Assembly: GCA_007135015.1 (NCBI GenBank)
Contig: SLJS01000333.1
Span: 1-8,514 of the forward strand
Source of the DNA: Alcanivorax sp.
GTDB taxonomy: Bacteria > Pseudomonadota > Gammaproteobacteria > Pseudomonadales > Alcanivoracaceae
DNA length: 8,514 nucleotides
Reading direction: 5' to 3'
This document shows positions 1 to 5,666 of this stretch, in pieces. The notes under the pieces are model-generated. The model was not told the origin of the DNA and searched no databases. It saw only the letters and a list, made by a program, of their open reading frames with translations. The position numbers and the translations under genes are program-made. Numbering within the stretch: position 1 is the first letter of the stretch; each line of letters begins with the position of its first letter.

Positions 1-4
1 AAAG

Positions 5-127
5 CCCCTCTCCCCTCGTGGGAGAGGGGTTGGGGAGAGGGGGAAGGCTACGAAAGCCGCACGGCTCGATGCTTTCCCGTAATTCGCGCCCCCTCTCCCT
101 GTCCCTCTCCCACGGCGGGGAGAGGGG
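5..127. repeat. Pair of inverted GGGGAGAGGG-type repeat units (REP/BIME-like)
   Basis: Two 39-base units face each other. Unit A lies at 5-43 on plus and unit B at 89-127 on minus. Read in their own direction, both begin CCCCTCTCCCC, pass a short variable loop (near TCGT in A, GCCGT in B), return with GGGAGAGGG, and end in a second GGGAGAGGGGG arm. Differences are confined to the loop and a 2-3 base linker (TT versus ACA). Each unit can fold into its own hairpin, and the pair can fold into one large cruciform. The 45-base spacer holds a further small palindrome, AGCCG-CA-CGGCT, at 55-66. The arrangement resembles paired REP (BIME) elements, which commonly sit after operon ends. It lies about 95 bases past the ptsH stop, so a role in 3' end protection or transcription termination is possible but is inferred. 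No coding potential was found in 1-221. Confidence 0.8.
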
Positions 128-170
128 ACCCTCCAGCAAGGCCGTGCGCGCAATTGCCTTTTGCGACGCC

Positions 171-188
171 CTCACAGGGGAGGGGGCT
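171..188. repeat. Degenerate partial copy of the G/C repeat arm
   Basis: A CCCTC...GAGGG-type stretch (CCCTCACAGGGGAGGGGG) lies between the repeat pair and the ptsH stop. On the minus strand it can form a 5-bp stem (CCCTC with GAGGG, 6-base loop). No T-run follows in the direction of ptsH transcription, so it is not a canonical intrinsic terminator. It may be a decayed relative of the 39-base units or chance low complexity. Confidence 0.3.
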
Positions 189-221
189 GAATAGCGAGGC
201 CGTGTTATCGTTTTCCCCGGG

Positions 222-491
222 TCAGTCTTCTTCGTCGAAACGTTCGTGGAAGAGTTTCTTCAGTTCCTCCAGCGCGGCGTCCGCTTCCGGGCCGGTGACC
301 TGCACGCGGACGGTGGTGCCGCGGGCGGCGCCCAGGGTAAGCAGGCCCATGATGCTGCGTGCGTCCACCATCTTCTCTCCCGTGCCCACCTGGATGCTGG
401 CATCGTAGCGCGAGGCCACGCTGACCACCTTGGCGGCGGCGCGGGCGTGCAGGCCCAGGCGGTTGTTGATTTCCAGTTCCGCTTCCGCCAT
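222..491 (-). CDS. ptsH: HPr-family phosphocarrier protein (NPr/PtsH of the nitrogen PTS)
   Basis: Small cytoplasmic phosphocarrier that takes a phosphate from an enzyme I (EI-Ntr/PtsP) on His15 and passes it to EIIA-Ntr. From the ATG at 491 the protein has 89 residues. The active-site motif LGLHARAA puts the histidine at residue 15, the standard HPr number. The central SIMGLLTLGA motif places serine at 46, the regulatory serine position of HPr proteins. The C-terminus is acidic (DEED). A GTG one codon upstream (494) would also open the frame, but GGGAG at 497-501 is only 2 bases from it and 5 bases from the ATG. The His15/Ser46 numbering also favours the ATG. The ATG shares one base with the rapZ stop (TGATG), so translation is probably coupled. 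It is last in the rpoN operon. The family is certain; whether it is functionally NPr or a general HPr cannot be told, as no sugar-specific EII gene is present here. Confidence 0.93.
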   Translation of the reverse strand: MAEAELEINNRLGLHARAAAKVVSVASRYDASIQVGTGEKMVDARSIMGLLTLGAARGTTVRVQVTGPEADAALEELKKLFHERFDEED

Positions 492-1339
492 CACAGCTCC
501 CGGTGGCGTACCTGCACGGACCTTCCCGCCGAACGCAGTCTCTGTGTGAGTCTTTCCGCCATGTAGACGGAGCGATGCTGTCCGCCGGTGCAGCCAAGGG
601 CCAGCGTCATGTACATGCGGTCGTTTTCCTCGTAACGGGGCAGCCAGCGCTCCAGAAAACCGGAGATTTCATCCAGCAGTTCCTGGCTGTGTTGCTGGGC
701 ATCCAGGAAGTCGGCCACCGCCTGGTCGCGGCCGGTGAAGGGGCGCAGCTCCGGGTGCCAGTGGGGGTTGGGCAGCATGCGTACATCCCAGACCAGGTCC
801 GCGTCCGAAGGGATGCCGTTCATGTATCCGAACGACTGGATGAGCAGCGACAGACCCTCGCCACGGCTGGTGAGACGCTCGCGGATCAGGTTGCGCAGAC
901 TGTGCGGGTCCATGTTGCTGGTATCGATCACCAGATCGGCATGCTCCTGGATGTCCGCCAGCAGGTGGCTTTCGTGGCGTATGGCCTCGGAAAGCGACAT
1001 GTCCTTCTGATCCAGCGGGTGCCGGCGCCGGGTGGAGCTGTAGCGCTTGATCAGTGTGTCATGGTCCGCATCCAGGAAGATCACTTCACAGGGGATGCCC
1101 AGTGTGCGCACCTGCTCGAGAAGCTCCCTGAACCGGGGCAGCTGGCTGGGCAGGTTGCGCGCGTCCACGCCCACGGCGATATCCCCGAGACGGTGTTCCT
1201 CGTTGTGCACCTGCGCGGCCAGGCTGGGCAGCAGGCCCAGCGGGAGGTTGTCCACGCAGTACAGACCCTGGTCCTCCAGTGCCTGCAGGGCGGTGCTCTT
1301 TCCGGAGCCGGATCGCCCGCTGACAATAAGTAGTCTCAT
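491..1339 (-). CDS. rapZ: RapZ, nucleotide-binding RNase adaptor / GlcN6P-sensing protein (YvcJ family)
   Basis: Cytoplasmic P-loop protein of 282 residues (E. coli RapZ is about 284). In E. coli it binds glucosamine-6-phosphate and presents small RNA GlmZ to RNase E, controlling amino-sugar synthesis. The N-terminal half has a Walker A loop, GRSGSGKST, at residues 8-16, a YCVDNLP motif at 27-33 and a VDAR motif near 58-61. RRRHPL at 104-109 and SFGY followed by WDVRMLPNPHW (184-194) are family signatures. The C-terminal domain holds GCTGGQHRSVY at 249-259. The protein ends RHREL and lacks the Lys/Arg-rich tail that helps E. coli RapZ bind RNA (see findings). ATG start, with AAGG 9 bases upstream inside a CCTTAAGG palindrome (1349-1356). 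It lies 36 bases after ptsN and overlaps ptsH. The family is very secure; the RNA-adaptor role in this organism is not established, because GlmZ/GlmY are known mainly from enterobacteria. Confidence 0.96.
   Translation of the reverse strand: MRLLIVSGRSGSGKSTALQALEDQGLYCVDNLPLGLLPSLAAQVHNEEHRLGDIAVGVDARNLPSQLPRFRELLEQVRTLGIPCEVIFLDADHDTLIKRYSSTRRRHPLDQKDMSLSEAIRHESHLLADIQEHADLVIDTSNMDPHSLRNLIRERLTSRGEGLSLLIQSFGYMNGIPSDADLVWDVRMLPNPHWHPELRPFTGRDQAVADFLDAQQHSQELLDEISGFLERWLPRYEENDRMYMTLALGCTGGQHRSVYMAERLTQRLRSAGRSVQVRHREL
497..501 (-). promoter_or_regulatory. Ribosome binding site deciding the ptsH start
   Basis: GGGAG on the minus strand, inside the 3' end of rapZ. It lies 5 bases before the ATG at 491-489 but only 2 before the alternative GTG at 494-492, so it supports the ATG. 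Confidence 0.55.
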
Positions 1340-1375
1340 CGTATGATGCCTTAAGGGGTCAAGCGGTGGTTGTCC

Positions 1376-1849
1376 TCAGGAAGTCAGCTGAAGCTCGGTC
1401 TCCGAGTCCACCGCGTTCCTGTAGAGGGCCTCCGTGGAGTTGCTCTGGCGCAGTGCTTCCCGGTACTCCGGCTCATTGAACAGGGCGGCCAGGTGGCTCA
1501 GCGTCCTGAGGTGGTGTTCAGGATTGCTTTCCGGGACCAGCAGCACAAAGACCAGATCCACCGGCCGGCCGTCCACGCTGTCGAAGTCGATGGGCTCCTC
1601 CAGGCGGATGAGCAGCCCCACGGGCTGCAGGCACGACGGCAGCCGGCAATGCGGTATGGCAATGCCCTCGCCGATGCCGGTGCTGCCGAGCCGCTCCCTG
1701 GCCACCAGGGCATCGAAGACCTCCTGTTCATCGAGCTCCGGGCGGCTGGACGAGGCCAGCTGCGCGACCTGATCGAACAGGCGCTTCTTGCTGACCCCTT
1801 CCAGATTGTACCGGGTGCGGTCCGGTGCAAGCAGTTCACGTATGCGCAT
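1376..1849 (-). CDS. ptsN: PTS EIIA-Ntr regulatory protein
   Basis: Terminal phospho-acceptor of the nitrogen PTS. It takes phosphate from HPr/NPr on a histidine and, in studied proteobacteria, controls potassium transport and sensor kinases, phosphate and nitrogen responses and sigma-54-linked functions; it does not carry sugar. The single EIIA type-2 domain spans the 157-residue protein. The active-site histidine is in GIAIPHCRL (His67 from the ATG at 1849). LVFVLLVPESNPEHHLRTL is the conserved second half of the fold. A GTG two codons upstream (1855) also opens the frame. I prefer the ATG because MRIRELLAP matches the usual N-terminus of the family; neither start has a strong ribosome site. 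It lies about 10 bases after hpf and 36 before rapZ. In many beta- and some gammaproteobacteria hprK follows ptsN; here it does not. Confidence 0.94.
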   Translation of the reverse strand: MRIRELLAPDRTRYNLEGVSKKRLFDQVAQLASSSRPELDEQEVFDALVARERLGSTGIGEGIAIPHCRLPSCLQPVGLLIRLEEPIDFDSVDGRPVDLVFVLLVPESNPEHHLRTLSHLAALFNEPEYREALRQSNSTEALYRNAVDSETELQLTS

Positions 1850-1859
1850 GATCACTCAT

Positions 1860-2162
1860 TCAGTGGCCGCCATGTTTGCGGCTGACTTCCTTTTCCTTGT
1901 ACTTGAGGATCTGCCGGTCAAGCTTGTCGGTCAGCCGGTCGATGGCCGCGTACATGTCTCCGGCCTCGGCTTCGGCGAAGAGTTCGCCTCCCGCCAGGCG
2001 AATGGTGGATTCCGCCTTGTGGGTCTTGGGCTCCGGCGAGAGGATCACATGGATGCTGGTAATGTTGTCGAAGTGGCGTTCAAGGCGGTTGAACTTCTCG
2101 TTCACGTAGTCTTTCAGTGCGCTGGTAATATCAAGGTGGTGCCCGCTGATATTGATATTCAT
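1860..2162 (-). CDS. hpf: Short-form ribosome hibernation promoting factor (HPF/RaiA family)
   Basis: Binds the 30S decoding centre of idle ribosomes and, in gammaproteobacteria, works with RMF to form inactive 100S dimers in stationary phase. The 100-residue length is that of the short HPF class (E. coli HPF is 95) and lacks the long-form dimerisation domain. It begins MNINISGHHLDIT, with the beta-alpha-beta core following. Conserved features include LKDYVNEKF, HVILSPE, GGELFAEAEAGDMYAAID and a basic end (LKYKEKEVSRKH) expected to contact rRNA. A strong AAGGAG site lies at 2169-2174, 6 bases before the ATG. It follows rpoN by 63 bases, the largest gap in the operon, so an extra promoter or processing site there is possible, though I see no convincing one. 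Confidence 0.94.
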   Translation of the reverse strand: MNINISGHHLDITSALKDYVNEKFNRLERHFDNITSIHVILSPEPKTHKAESTIRLAGGELFAEAEAGDMYAAIDRLTDKLDRQILKYKEKEVSRKHGGH

Positions 2163-2168
2163 TTTCGA

Positions 2169-2174
2169 CTCCTT
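2169..2174 (-). promoter_or_regulatory. Strong ribosome binding site of hpf
   Basis: AAGGAG on the minus strand, 6 bases before the hpf ATG. It is clearly stronger than the sites of rpoN and ptsN in the same operon, which would allow HPF to be made in excess over sigma-54 from a shared mRNA (inference). Confidence 0.6.
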
Positions 2175-2225
2175 GTTACCTGCCTGATAACCTGCTTCCC
2201 GTGTTCTCCTTCCAGCTGGCGGGGC

Positions 2226-3662
2226 TCAGACCAGCCGCTTTCTCTCGCTGGACGAAGGAATGTTCATTGCTTCGCGGTACTTGGCCACGGTACGCCGGGC
2301 CACCTCGATTCCCTGCTCGTTGAGCAGCCCGGTGAGCTTGCTGTCGCTCAGCGGCCTTCCGGCATCTTCCGCATCGATCAGTTTTCGTATAATGGCACGG
2401 ATGGCGGTGCTTGAACATTCCCCGCCCCCGCGCGTGGCCACGTGACTTGAAAAGAAATATTTGAGTTCCAGTACGCCCCGTGGCGTGAGCATGTACTTCT
2501 GGCTGGTTACCCGGGAAATGGTGGATTCATGCATGTCCAGGGTCTCGGCCACCTCTGAAAGTACCAGCGGTTTCATGGCCTCTTCGCCGAAGCGGAAAAA
2601 GTCCTGCTGGACCTCCACGATCCGCGTGGCCACCCGTAGCAGCGTCTCGTTGCGGCTGTGCAGACTCTTGATGAACCAGCGTGCCTCCTGGAGCCGTTCC
2701 CTGAGGTATTCATTGTCGCCGGCGTTGCGGCTGTTGCCCGCCAGCGCGGCATAGCGGTCGTTCACCCGTATCCGGGGCTGCACCTCCGGGTTGAGTTCCA
2801 CGTGCCAGCGTCCATCCCGGAAGGTGAGGATCACATCGGGAACCACATAGTCCGGATTTCGCGAGCCCAGGCTGTCGCCGGGTGACGGGCTGAGCCCCCG
2901 CAGCAGCGCCAGCACCTCGCGCAGTTCCTCCCGGGAAAGACCGAGCCGGCGGCGCAGGGCCGCCTCGTCGCCGCTTTCGAGTAGCTGCGAGTGTTCGTCG
3001 AGCAGCGCCAGTGCCTGGTCGCGCCAGGGCGTCTCGCGGGGCAGTTGCCGCAGCTGCAGCGAAAGGCATTCGCGCAGGTCCCGCGCGGCCACGCCGGGGG
3101 GGTCGAACTGCTGGATGCGGTGGAGTACCGCCAGCACCTCGTCTTCTTCCGGAAAGGCTTCATCCGGGGCGTCGTCGCCGATTTCCCGGCGCGCGGCCTC
3201 GGCGATTTCCTCCAGCGAGGCGTTCAGGTAGCCGCCGTCATCCAGCCCCTCGATCACTGCGTAGGCGATGGTGCGGTCGGCATCGGACATGGGAGTGAGA
3301 TTGAGCTGCCAGAGCAGGTGCTCATGCAGCCCGGACTCCGGGGCGTTGCGCTCTTCCCAGGGGGTCTGGTCTTCGGGGGCGGGTGCCGTGGTGCTGCCGC
3401 TGCCGGCGCCCTCGAGCCAGATATCGTCCCAGTCCGTTTCCACCGGGGCGGACTCGTCGTCGGCGCTGTCGTCCTGCTCCGTCTCCGCCTCGGTCTCGTC
3501 CGGGTACTCTTCCTCCGCCTCCAGCATGGGGTTGGTTTCCAGTGCCTGGCGGATTTCCTGGCGAAGCTCCAGCGAGGACAGCTGCAGCAGGCGGATCGCC
3601 TGCTGCAGCTGGGGCGTCATGGTCAGTTGCTGACCTATCTGGAGCTGCAGACCCGGTTTCAT
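2226..3662 (-). CDS. rpoN: RNA polymerase sigma-54 factor
   Basis: Sigma factor that directs core RNA polymerase to -24/-12 promoters and needs an AAA+ enhancer-binding protein to melt DNA. The 478-residue protein has the full family layout. The Gln/Leu-rich region I (MKPGLQLQIGQQLTMTPQLQ to about residue 48) contacts the activator. An acidic, disordered region II follows at about 48-108 (EAEEE, EQDDSADDE, DWDD). The core-binding domain covers about 110-260. A helix-turn-helix lies at about 368-391 (LSEVAETLDMHESTISRV). The invariant RpoN box ARRTVAKYR is at 455-463, near the C-terminus, and reads the -24 element. The start is the family's normal N-terminus; no clear Shine-Dalgarno sequence sits close to the ATG. 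It is first in the operon with hpf, ptsN, rapZ and ptsH. Unusually, pgi rather than lptB precedes it. A candidate sigma-54 promoter 37 bases upstream of the ATG suggests self-control. Confidence 0.97.
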   Translation of the reverse strand: MKPGLQLQIGQQLTMTPQLQQAIRLLQLSSLELRQEIRQALETNPMLEAEEEYPDETEAETEQDDSADDESAPVETDWDDIWLEGAGSGSTTAPAPEDQTPWEERNAPESGLHEHLLWQLNLTPMSDADRTIAYAVIEGLDDGGYLNASLEEIAEAARREIGDDAPDEAFPEEDEVLAVLHRIQQFDPPGVAARDLRECLSLQLRQLPRETPWRDQALALLDEHSQLLESGDEAALRRRLGLSREELREVLALLRGLSPSPGDSLGSRNPDYVVPDVILTFRDGRWHVELNPEVQPRIRVNDRYAALAGNSRNAGDNEYLRERLQEARWFIKSLHSRNETLLRVATRIVEVQQDFFRFGEEAMKPLVLSEVAETLDMHESTISRVTSQKYMLTPRGVLELKYFFSSHVATRGGGECSSTAIRAIIRKLIDAEDAGRPLSDSKLTGLLNEQGIEVARRTVAKYREAMNIPSSSERKRLV

Positions 3663-3710
3663 CGCAATGGTCTTGCGTCCTGCCTCGGATACCGGTCAGC
3701 CTAGCATCAA

Positions 3711-3725
3711 GCAATTTTTGTGCCC
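3711..3725 (-). promoter_or_regulatory. Candidate sigma-54 (-24/-12) promoter of rpoN
   Basis: On the minus strand, reading 3725 to 3710, the sequence is GGGCACAAAAATTGCT. Against the consensus TGGCACG-N4-TTGC the -24 block differs at its first base (G for T) and at -20 (A for G); the -12 block TTGC is perfect. The two invariant dinucleotides, GG (3724-3723) and GC (3712-3711), are exactly 10 bases apart, the strict spacing for this sigma factor. The predicted start is near 3699, giving a leader of about 37 bases before the rpoN ATG. A near match to the IHF consensus WATCARNNNNTTR (12 of 13) lies at 3737-3749 on plus, about 40-50 bases upstream of the predicted start. No sigma-70 promoter as good was seen in 3663-3807. 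Inference from sequence only. Confidence 0.5.
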
Positions 3726-3779
3726 ATTCTTGAAATAATCAGGAATTCGTATTAGCGAGCCGGCCAATACCGCCCTTCC

Positions 3780-3798
3780 CGGCGGGCTGGCGCCGCCG
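3780..3798 (-). promoter_or_regulatory. GC-rich palindrome after pgi: weak terminator stem or upstream activator site
   Basis: CGGCGG and CCGCCG form a 6-bp perfect stem with a 7-base loop, starting about 10 bases past the pgi stop. No T-run follows on the minus strand, so it is not a classical intrinsic terminator and pgi transcription may continue into rpoN. It also lies about 80-100 bases upstream of the predicted sigma-54 start, where a dyad for an enhancer-binding protein would be expected. The sequence alone cannot separate these two readings. Confidence 0.35.
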
Positions 3799-3807
3799 TT
3801 CCGGGGA

Positions 3808-5484
3808 TCAGGTGTCCGGCCTGTTGCCCCGGATGTGCCGCAGCAGGGCTTCGGTGGAGGCGTCCAGGTTGCTCCAGGGCAGGTGCTCATGTTCCAGCAG
3901 GGCCAGTATGTCCAGCGCGCCCTTCTTGCCCCGTTCCACGCCCCACTGGTCGAAGGCGTCCAGGTTCCATACCACCGACTGGACAAAGACCTTGTGCTCG
4001 TATGCCGCCAGCAGCGCGCCCAGGTTGAACGGCGAGAGTTCATCCAGCAGCACACAGGACACAGGCCGGTTGCCCGGGTGCTGCTGATGAATGGGCCAGG
4101 CCACTTCGCCGCTCAGGCTGCCGCGGTCGCCCAGGGCGAGAAGCCCTGCCTGGCTCAGGCAGTTTGCCAGCGCCAGGTGGTGCTGATGCAGCAGGTCGGC
4201 CGAGCCGTTCCAGCGCGAGCCGCGTTCGAAGCGGTGCACACAGGCCAGGAAGTCGCAGGCGACCATCTCCGTGCCCTGGTGGAGCAGCTGGAAGAAGGCG
4301 TGCTGGGCATTGTGCCCCACGGCCCCCCAGAGCACCGGTGCGGTGCGCCCCTGTACCGGGGTGCCGTTTCGGGTCGTCGACTTGCCGTTGGATTCCATTT
4401 CCAGTTGCTGGAGATAGTCCGGAAGCTTGTCCAGTCGACCGTCATAGGGAAGAAACGCCGTGGAGGGGATATCCAGGAAATTGGTGTTCCAGATGGTGAT
4501 CAGCGCCATCAGTACGGGCAGGTTGTCAGCCAGCGGGGCCGTGGCGAAGTGCTGGTCCATCATGTGGCCGCCGTCGAGAAAGGCACGGAAGTTGTCCATG
4601 CCGATATGCAGTGCCAGCGGCAGTCCGATGGGCGACCAGATGGAGAAGCGTCCGCCGGTCCATTCGCCGAGCAGCAGCTGGTTTTCCGGATGAATGCCCC
4701 AGCTGCTCATCCTGCCCGGTTTCGCGGACACGCCCACGAAGTGTCGCCGCAGCAGCATATCCGTCGCGCCCAGGCGGCGTTCCAGCCAGTGACGCGCGGT
4801 CCGTGCATTGGTCAGGGTGTCGATGGTGCTGAACGACTTGGACGAGATGATGAAAAGCGTTGTTTCGGGATGCAGCTGATCCATCAGCTCGGCGATATCG
4901 GTGCCGTCCATGCCTGCTACAAAGTGAATGTTCACGGGACTGCCGGAAGCTTCGGAAAACTCATCCAGTGCCCGGCAGGACATCAGTGGTCCCAGGCCGG
5001 AGCCGCCCACGCCGATATTGACCACATCGGTGATGCGCCTGCCGGTCGCGCCCTTCCATTTACCGTCATGCAGAAGCCGCACGATCTCGCCCATGCGATC
5101 GAGTTGTTCGCGGATGTTTCGCGATACCGGTTCGTCAGCCGTGGAAAACTCCTGCTCCGGAGGCAGGCGCTGTGCCCAGTGCAGGGCGGGGCGATTCTCC
5201 GTGGTGTTGACCGGTGCGCCCGAAAAGAGCCGTGCCACTTCCGTGGGCAGGTCGCAGGCCACGGCCAGCTCCAGCAGCATGGACAGCGTCTGTTCGTCCA
5301 TGCGCTGTCTGCTGAAATCGAAAAGGATCCCGCCAACCGAGCAGTGAAAGTCCCGGAAACGCTCGGGGTTCAGGTAGAAAAGCTGCGAGATGTGGGATGA
5401 CTTGAGCCTGGTGGCGTGCCGGGAAAGCACCTCGCGGATTTCCGGGATGTCGGTATTTGTGCTGCTGTGGGGATCTGCTTGCAT
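3808..5484 (-). CDS. pgi: Glucose-6-phosphate isomerase
   Basis: Interconverts glucose-6-phosphate and fructose-6-phosphate in the cytoplasm, linking Glk and the ED enzymes to the Embden-Meyerhof route and to amino-sugar precursors. The 558-residue length fits the family (about 550). The first sugar-phosphate isomerase domain carries NIGVGGSGLGP (156-166) and FIISSKSFSTIDTLTNA (211-227). GGRFSIWSPIGLP (277-289) is the family signature. Catalytic residues are present: Glu364 in MESNGKS, His395 in NAQHAFFQLLHQGT with the expected 31-residue spacing, and Lys520 in FDQWGVERGK. The loop before the histidine reads WGAVGHNAQH, where E. coli has WGEPGTNGQH. This is a divergence outside the catalytic triad. 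GGGAG 9 bases before the ATG supports the start. Its neighbours are eda, divergent, on the right and rpoN, same strand, 145 bases downstream. Confidence 0.97.
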   Translation of the reverse strand: MQADPHSSTNTDIPEIREVLSRHATRLKSSHISQLFYLNPERFRDFHCSVGGILFDFSRQRMDEQTLSMLLELAVACDLPTEVARLFSGAPVNTTENRPALHWAQRLPPEQEFSTADEPVSRNIREQLDRMGEIVRLLHDGKWKGATGRRITDVVNIGVGGSGLGPLMSCRALDEFSEASGSPVNIHFVAGMDGTDIAELMDQLHPETTLFIISSKSFSTIDTLTNARTARHWLERRLGATDMLLRRHFVGVSAKPGRMSSWGIHPENQLLLGEWTGGRFSIWSPIGLPLALHIGMDNFRAFLDGGHMMDQHFATAPLADNLPVLMALITIWNTNFLDIPSTAFLPYDGRLDKLPDYLQQLEMESNGKSTTRNGTPVQGRTAPVLWGAVGHNAQHAFFQLLHQGTEMVACDFLACVHRFERGSRWNGSADLLHQHHLALANCLSQAGLLALGDRGSLSGEVAWPIHQQHPGNRPVSCVLLDELSPFNLGALLAAYEHKVFVQSVVWNLDAFDQWGVERGKKGALDILALLEHEHLPWSNLDASTEALLRHIRGNRPDT

Positions 5485-5550
5485 GGCGGCCGTCTCCCGG
5501 TTTTCTGATATCTGTCCTTGGCTGATTGTTGTGGATCGCAGGCGGGAAAA

Positions 5551-5565
5551 TACTGACGGCAGTCA
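5551..5565. promoter_or_regulatory. Dyad overlapping the putative eda -10: candidate operator
   Basis: TACTGACGGCAGTCA contains two overlapping inverted repeats: ACTG-N4-CAGT (5552-5563) and TGAC-N4-GTCA (5554-5565). Placed over the putative -10 of eda, it would suit a repressor site, but short dyads occur by chance and no regulator is assigned. Confidence 0.25.
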
Positions 5566-5568
5566 ATC

Positions 5569-5664
5569 ATGAAGGCCGGTCGCGGGTGCACGATCATCGG
5601 GGAGTGCTTGTTTCGCGCACCACGGATGCCCGCGGCGGCGATGTGTCTTCCGCAGGAGGTGTAA
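5569..5664 (+). other. Possible 31-codon leader ORF ending 2 bases before eda
   Basis: An ATG at 5569 opens a 31-codon frame, different from that of eda. It begins MKAGRGCTIIGECL, ends CLPQEV and stops with TAA at 5662-5664. Its last codons (CAG GAG GTG) are the eda Shine-Dalgarno sequence, and the stop lies 2 bases before the eda ATG, the geometry of translational coupling. It has no clear ribosome site of its own; if transcription starts near 5561 it would be almost leaderless. The peptide matches nothing I recognise, and such a frame can arise by chance in GC-rich DNA. Confidence 0.25.
5654..5660 (+). promoter_or_regulatory. Consensus ribosome binding site of eda
   Basis: AGGAGGT, a full match to the 16S anti-Shine-Dalgarno, lies 6 bases before the ATG at 5667. 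It fixes the eda start even though the frame is open back to 5526. Confidence 0.8.
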
Positions 5665-5666
5665 CC

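Larger units (their letters stand above)
5485..5666. promoter_or_regulatory. Divergent control region between pgi and eda
   Basis: This 182-base region must hold the promoters of both pgi (minus) and eda (plus). For eda, TTGTTG at 5526-5531 and AATACT at 5549-5554 are 17 bases apart and could be a weak sigma-70 promoter (3 of 6 and 4 of 6 matches), with a start near 5561. For pgi I see no convincing pair. A dyad, TACTGACGGCAGTCA (5551-5565), overlaps the eda -10. The motif does not resemble the HexR operator known from ED genes (TGTAAT-type). Confidence 0.4.

Noticed and set aside
1..221. CRISPR array at the left end
   Set aside because: Only two units are present, and they are inverted rather than direct, with internal hairpins and no repeat-spacer rhythm.
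503..1333. A 276-codon open frame on plus across rapZ
   Set aside because: It is antisense to rapZ, which carries a Walker A loop and family signatures over its whole length. The plus frame has no known motif.
2991..3704. A 237-codon plus-strand frame antisense to the rpoN N-terminal half
   Set aside because: It mirrors the coding bias of rpoN, and its sequence is low-complexity without a domain.
3785..3800. pgi catalytic-residue loss suspected from WGAVGHNAQH replacing WGEPGTNGQH
   Set aside because: The catalytic glutamate is the one in MESNGKS (Glu364), 31 residues before the histidine (His395); both are present. The coordinates here mark only the gene's end; the loop itself lies inside pgi.
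3663..3807. A sigma-70 promoter for rpoN (for example TTGCTT with TATCCG, 17 apart)
   Set aside because: Each hexamer matches consensus at only three positions, so it is weaker than the sigma-54-type match in the same region.
3835..5400. A 521-codon open frame on plus across pgi
   Set aside because: It lies entirely antisense to a well-supported pgi with catalytic residues in place. GC-rich codon use opens the opposite strand; the translation shows no recognisable domain.
5526..5666. Extended N-terminus for eda (frame open from 5526)
   Set aside because: The consensus AGGAGGT before 5667 and the 212-residue family length support the later start. The extension has no similarity to Eda.
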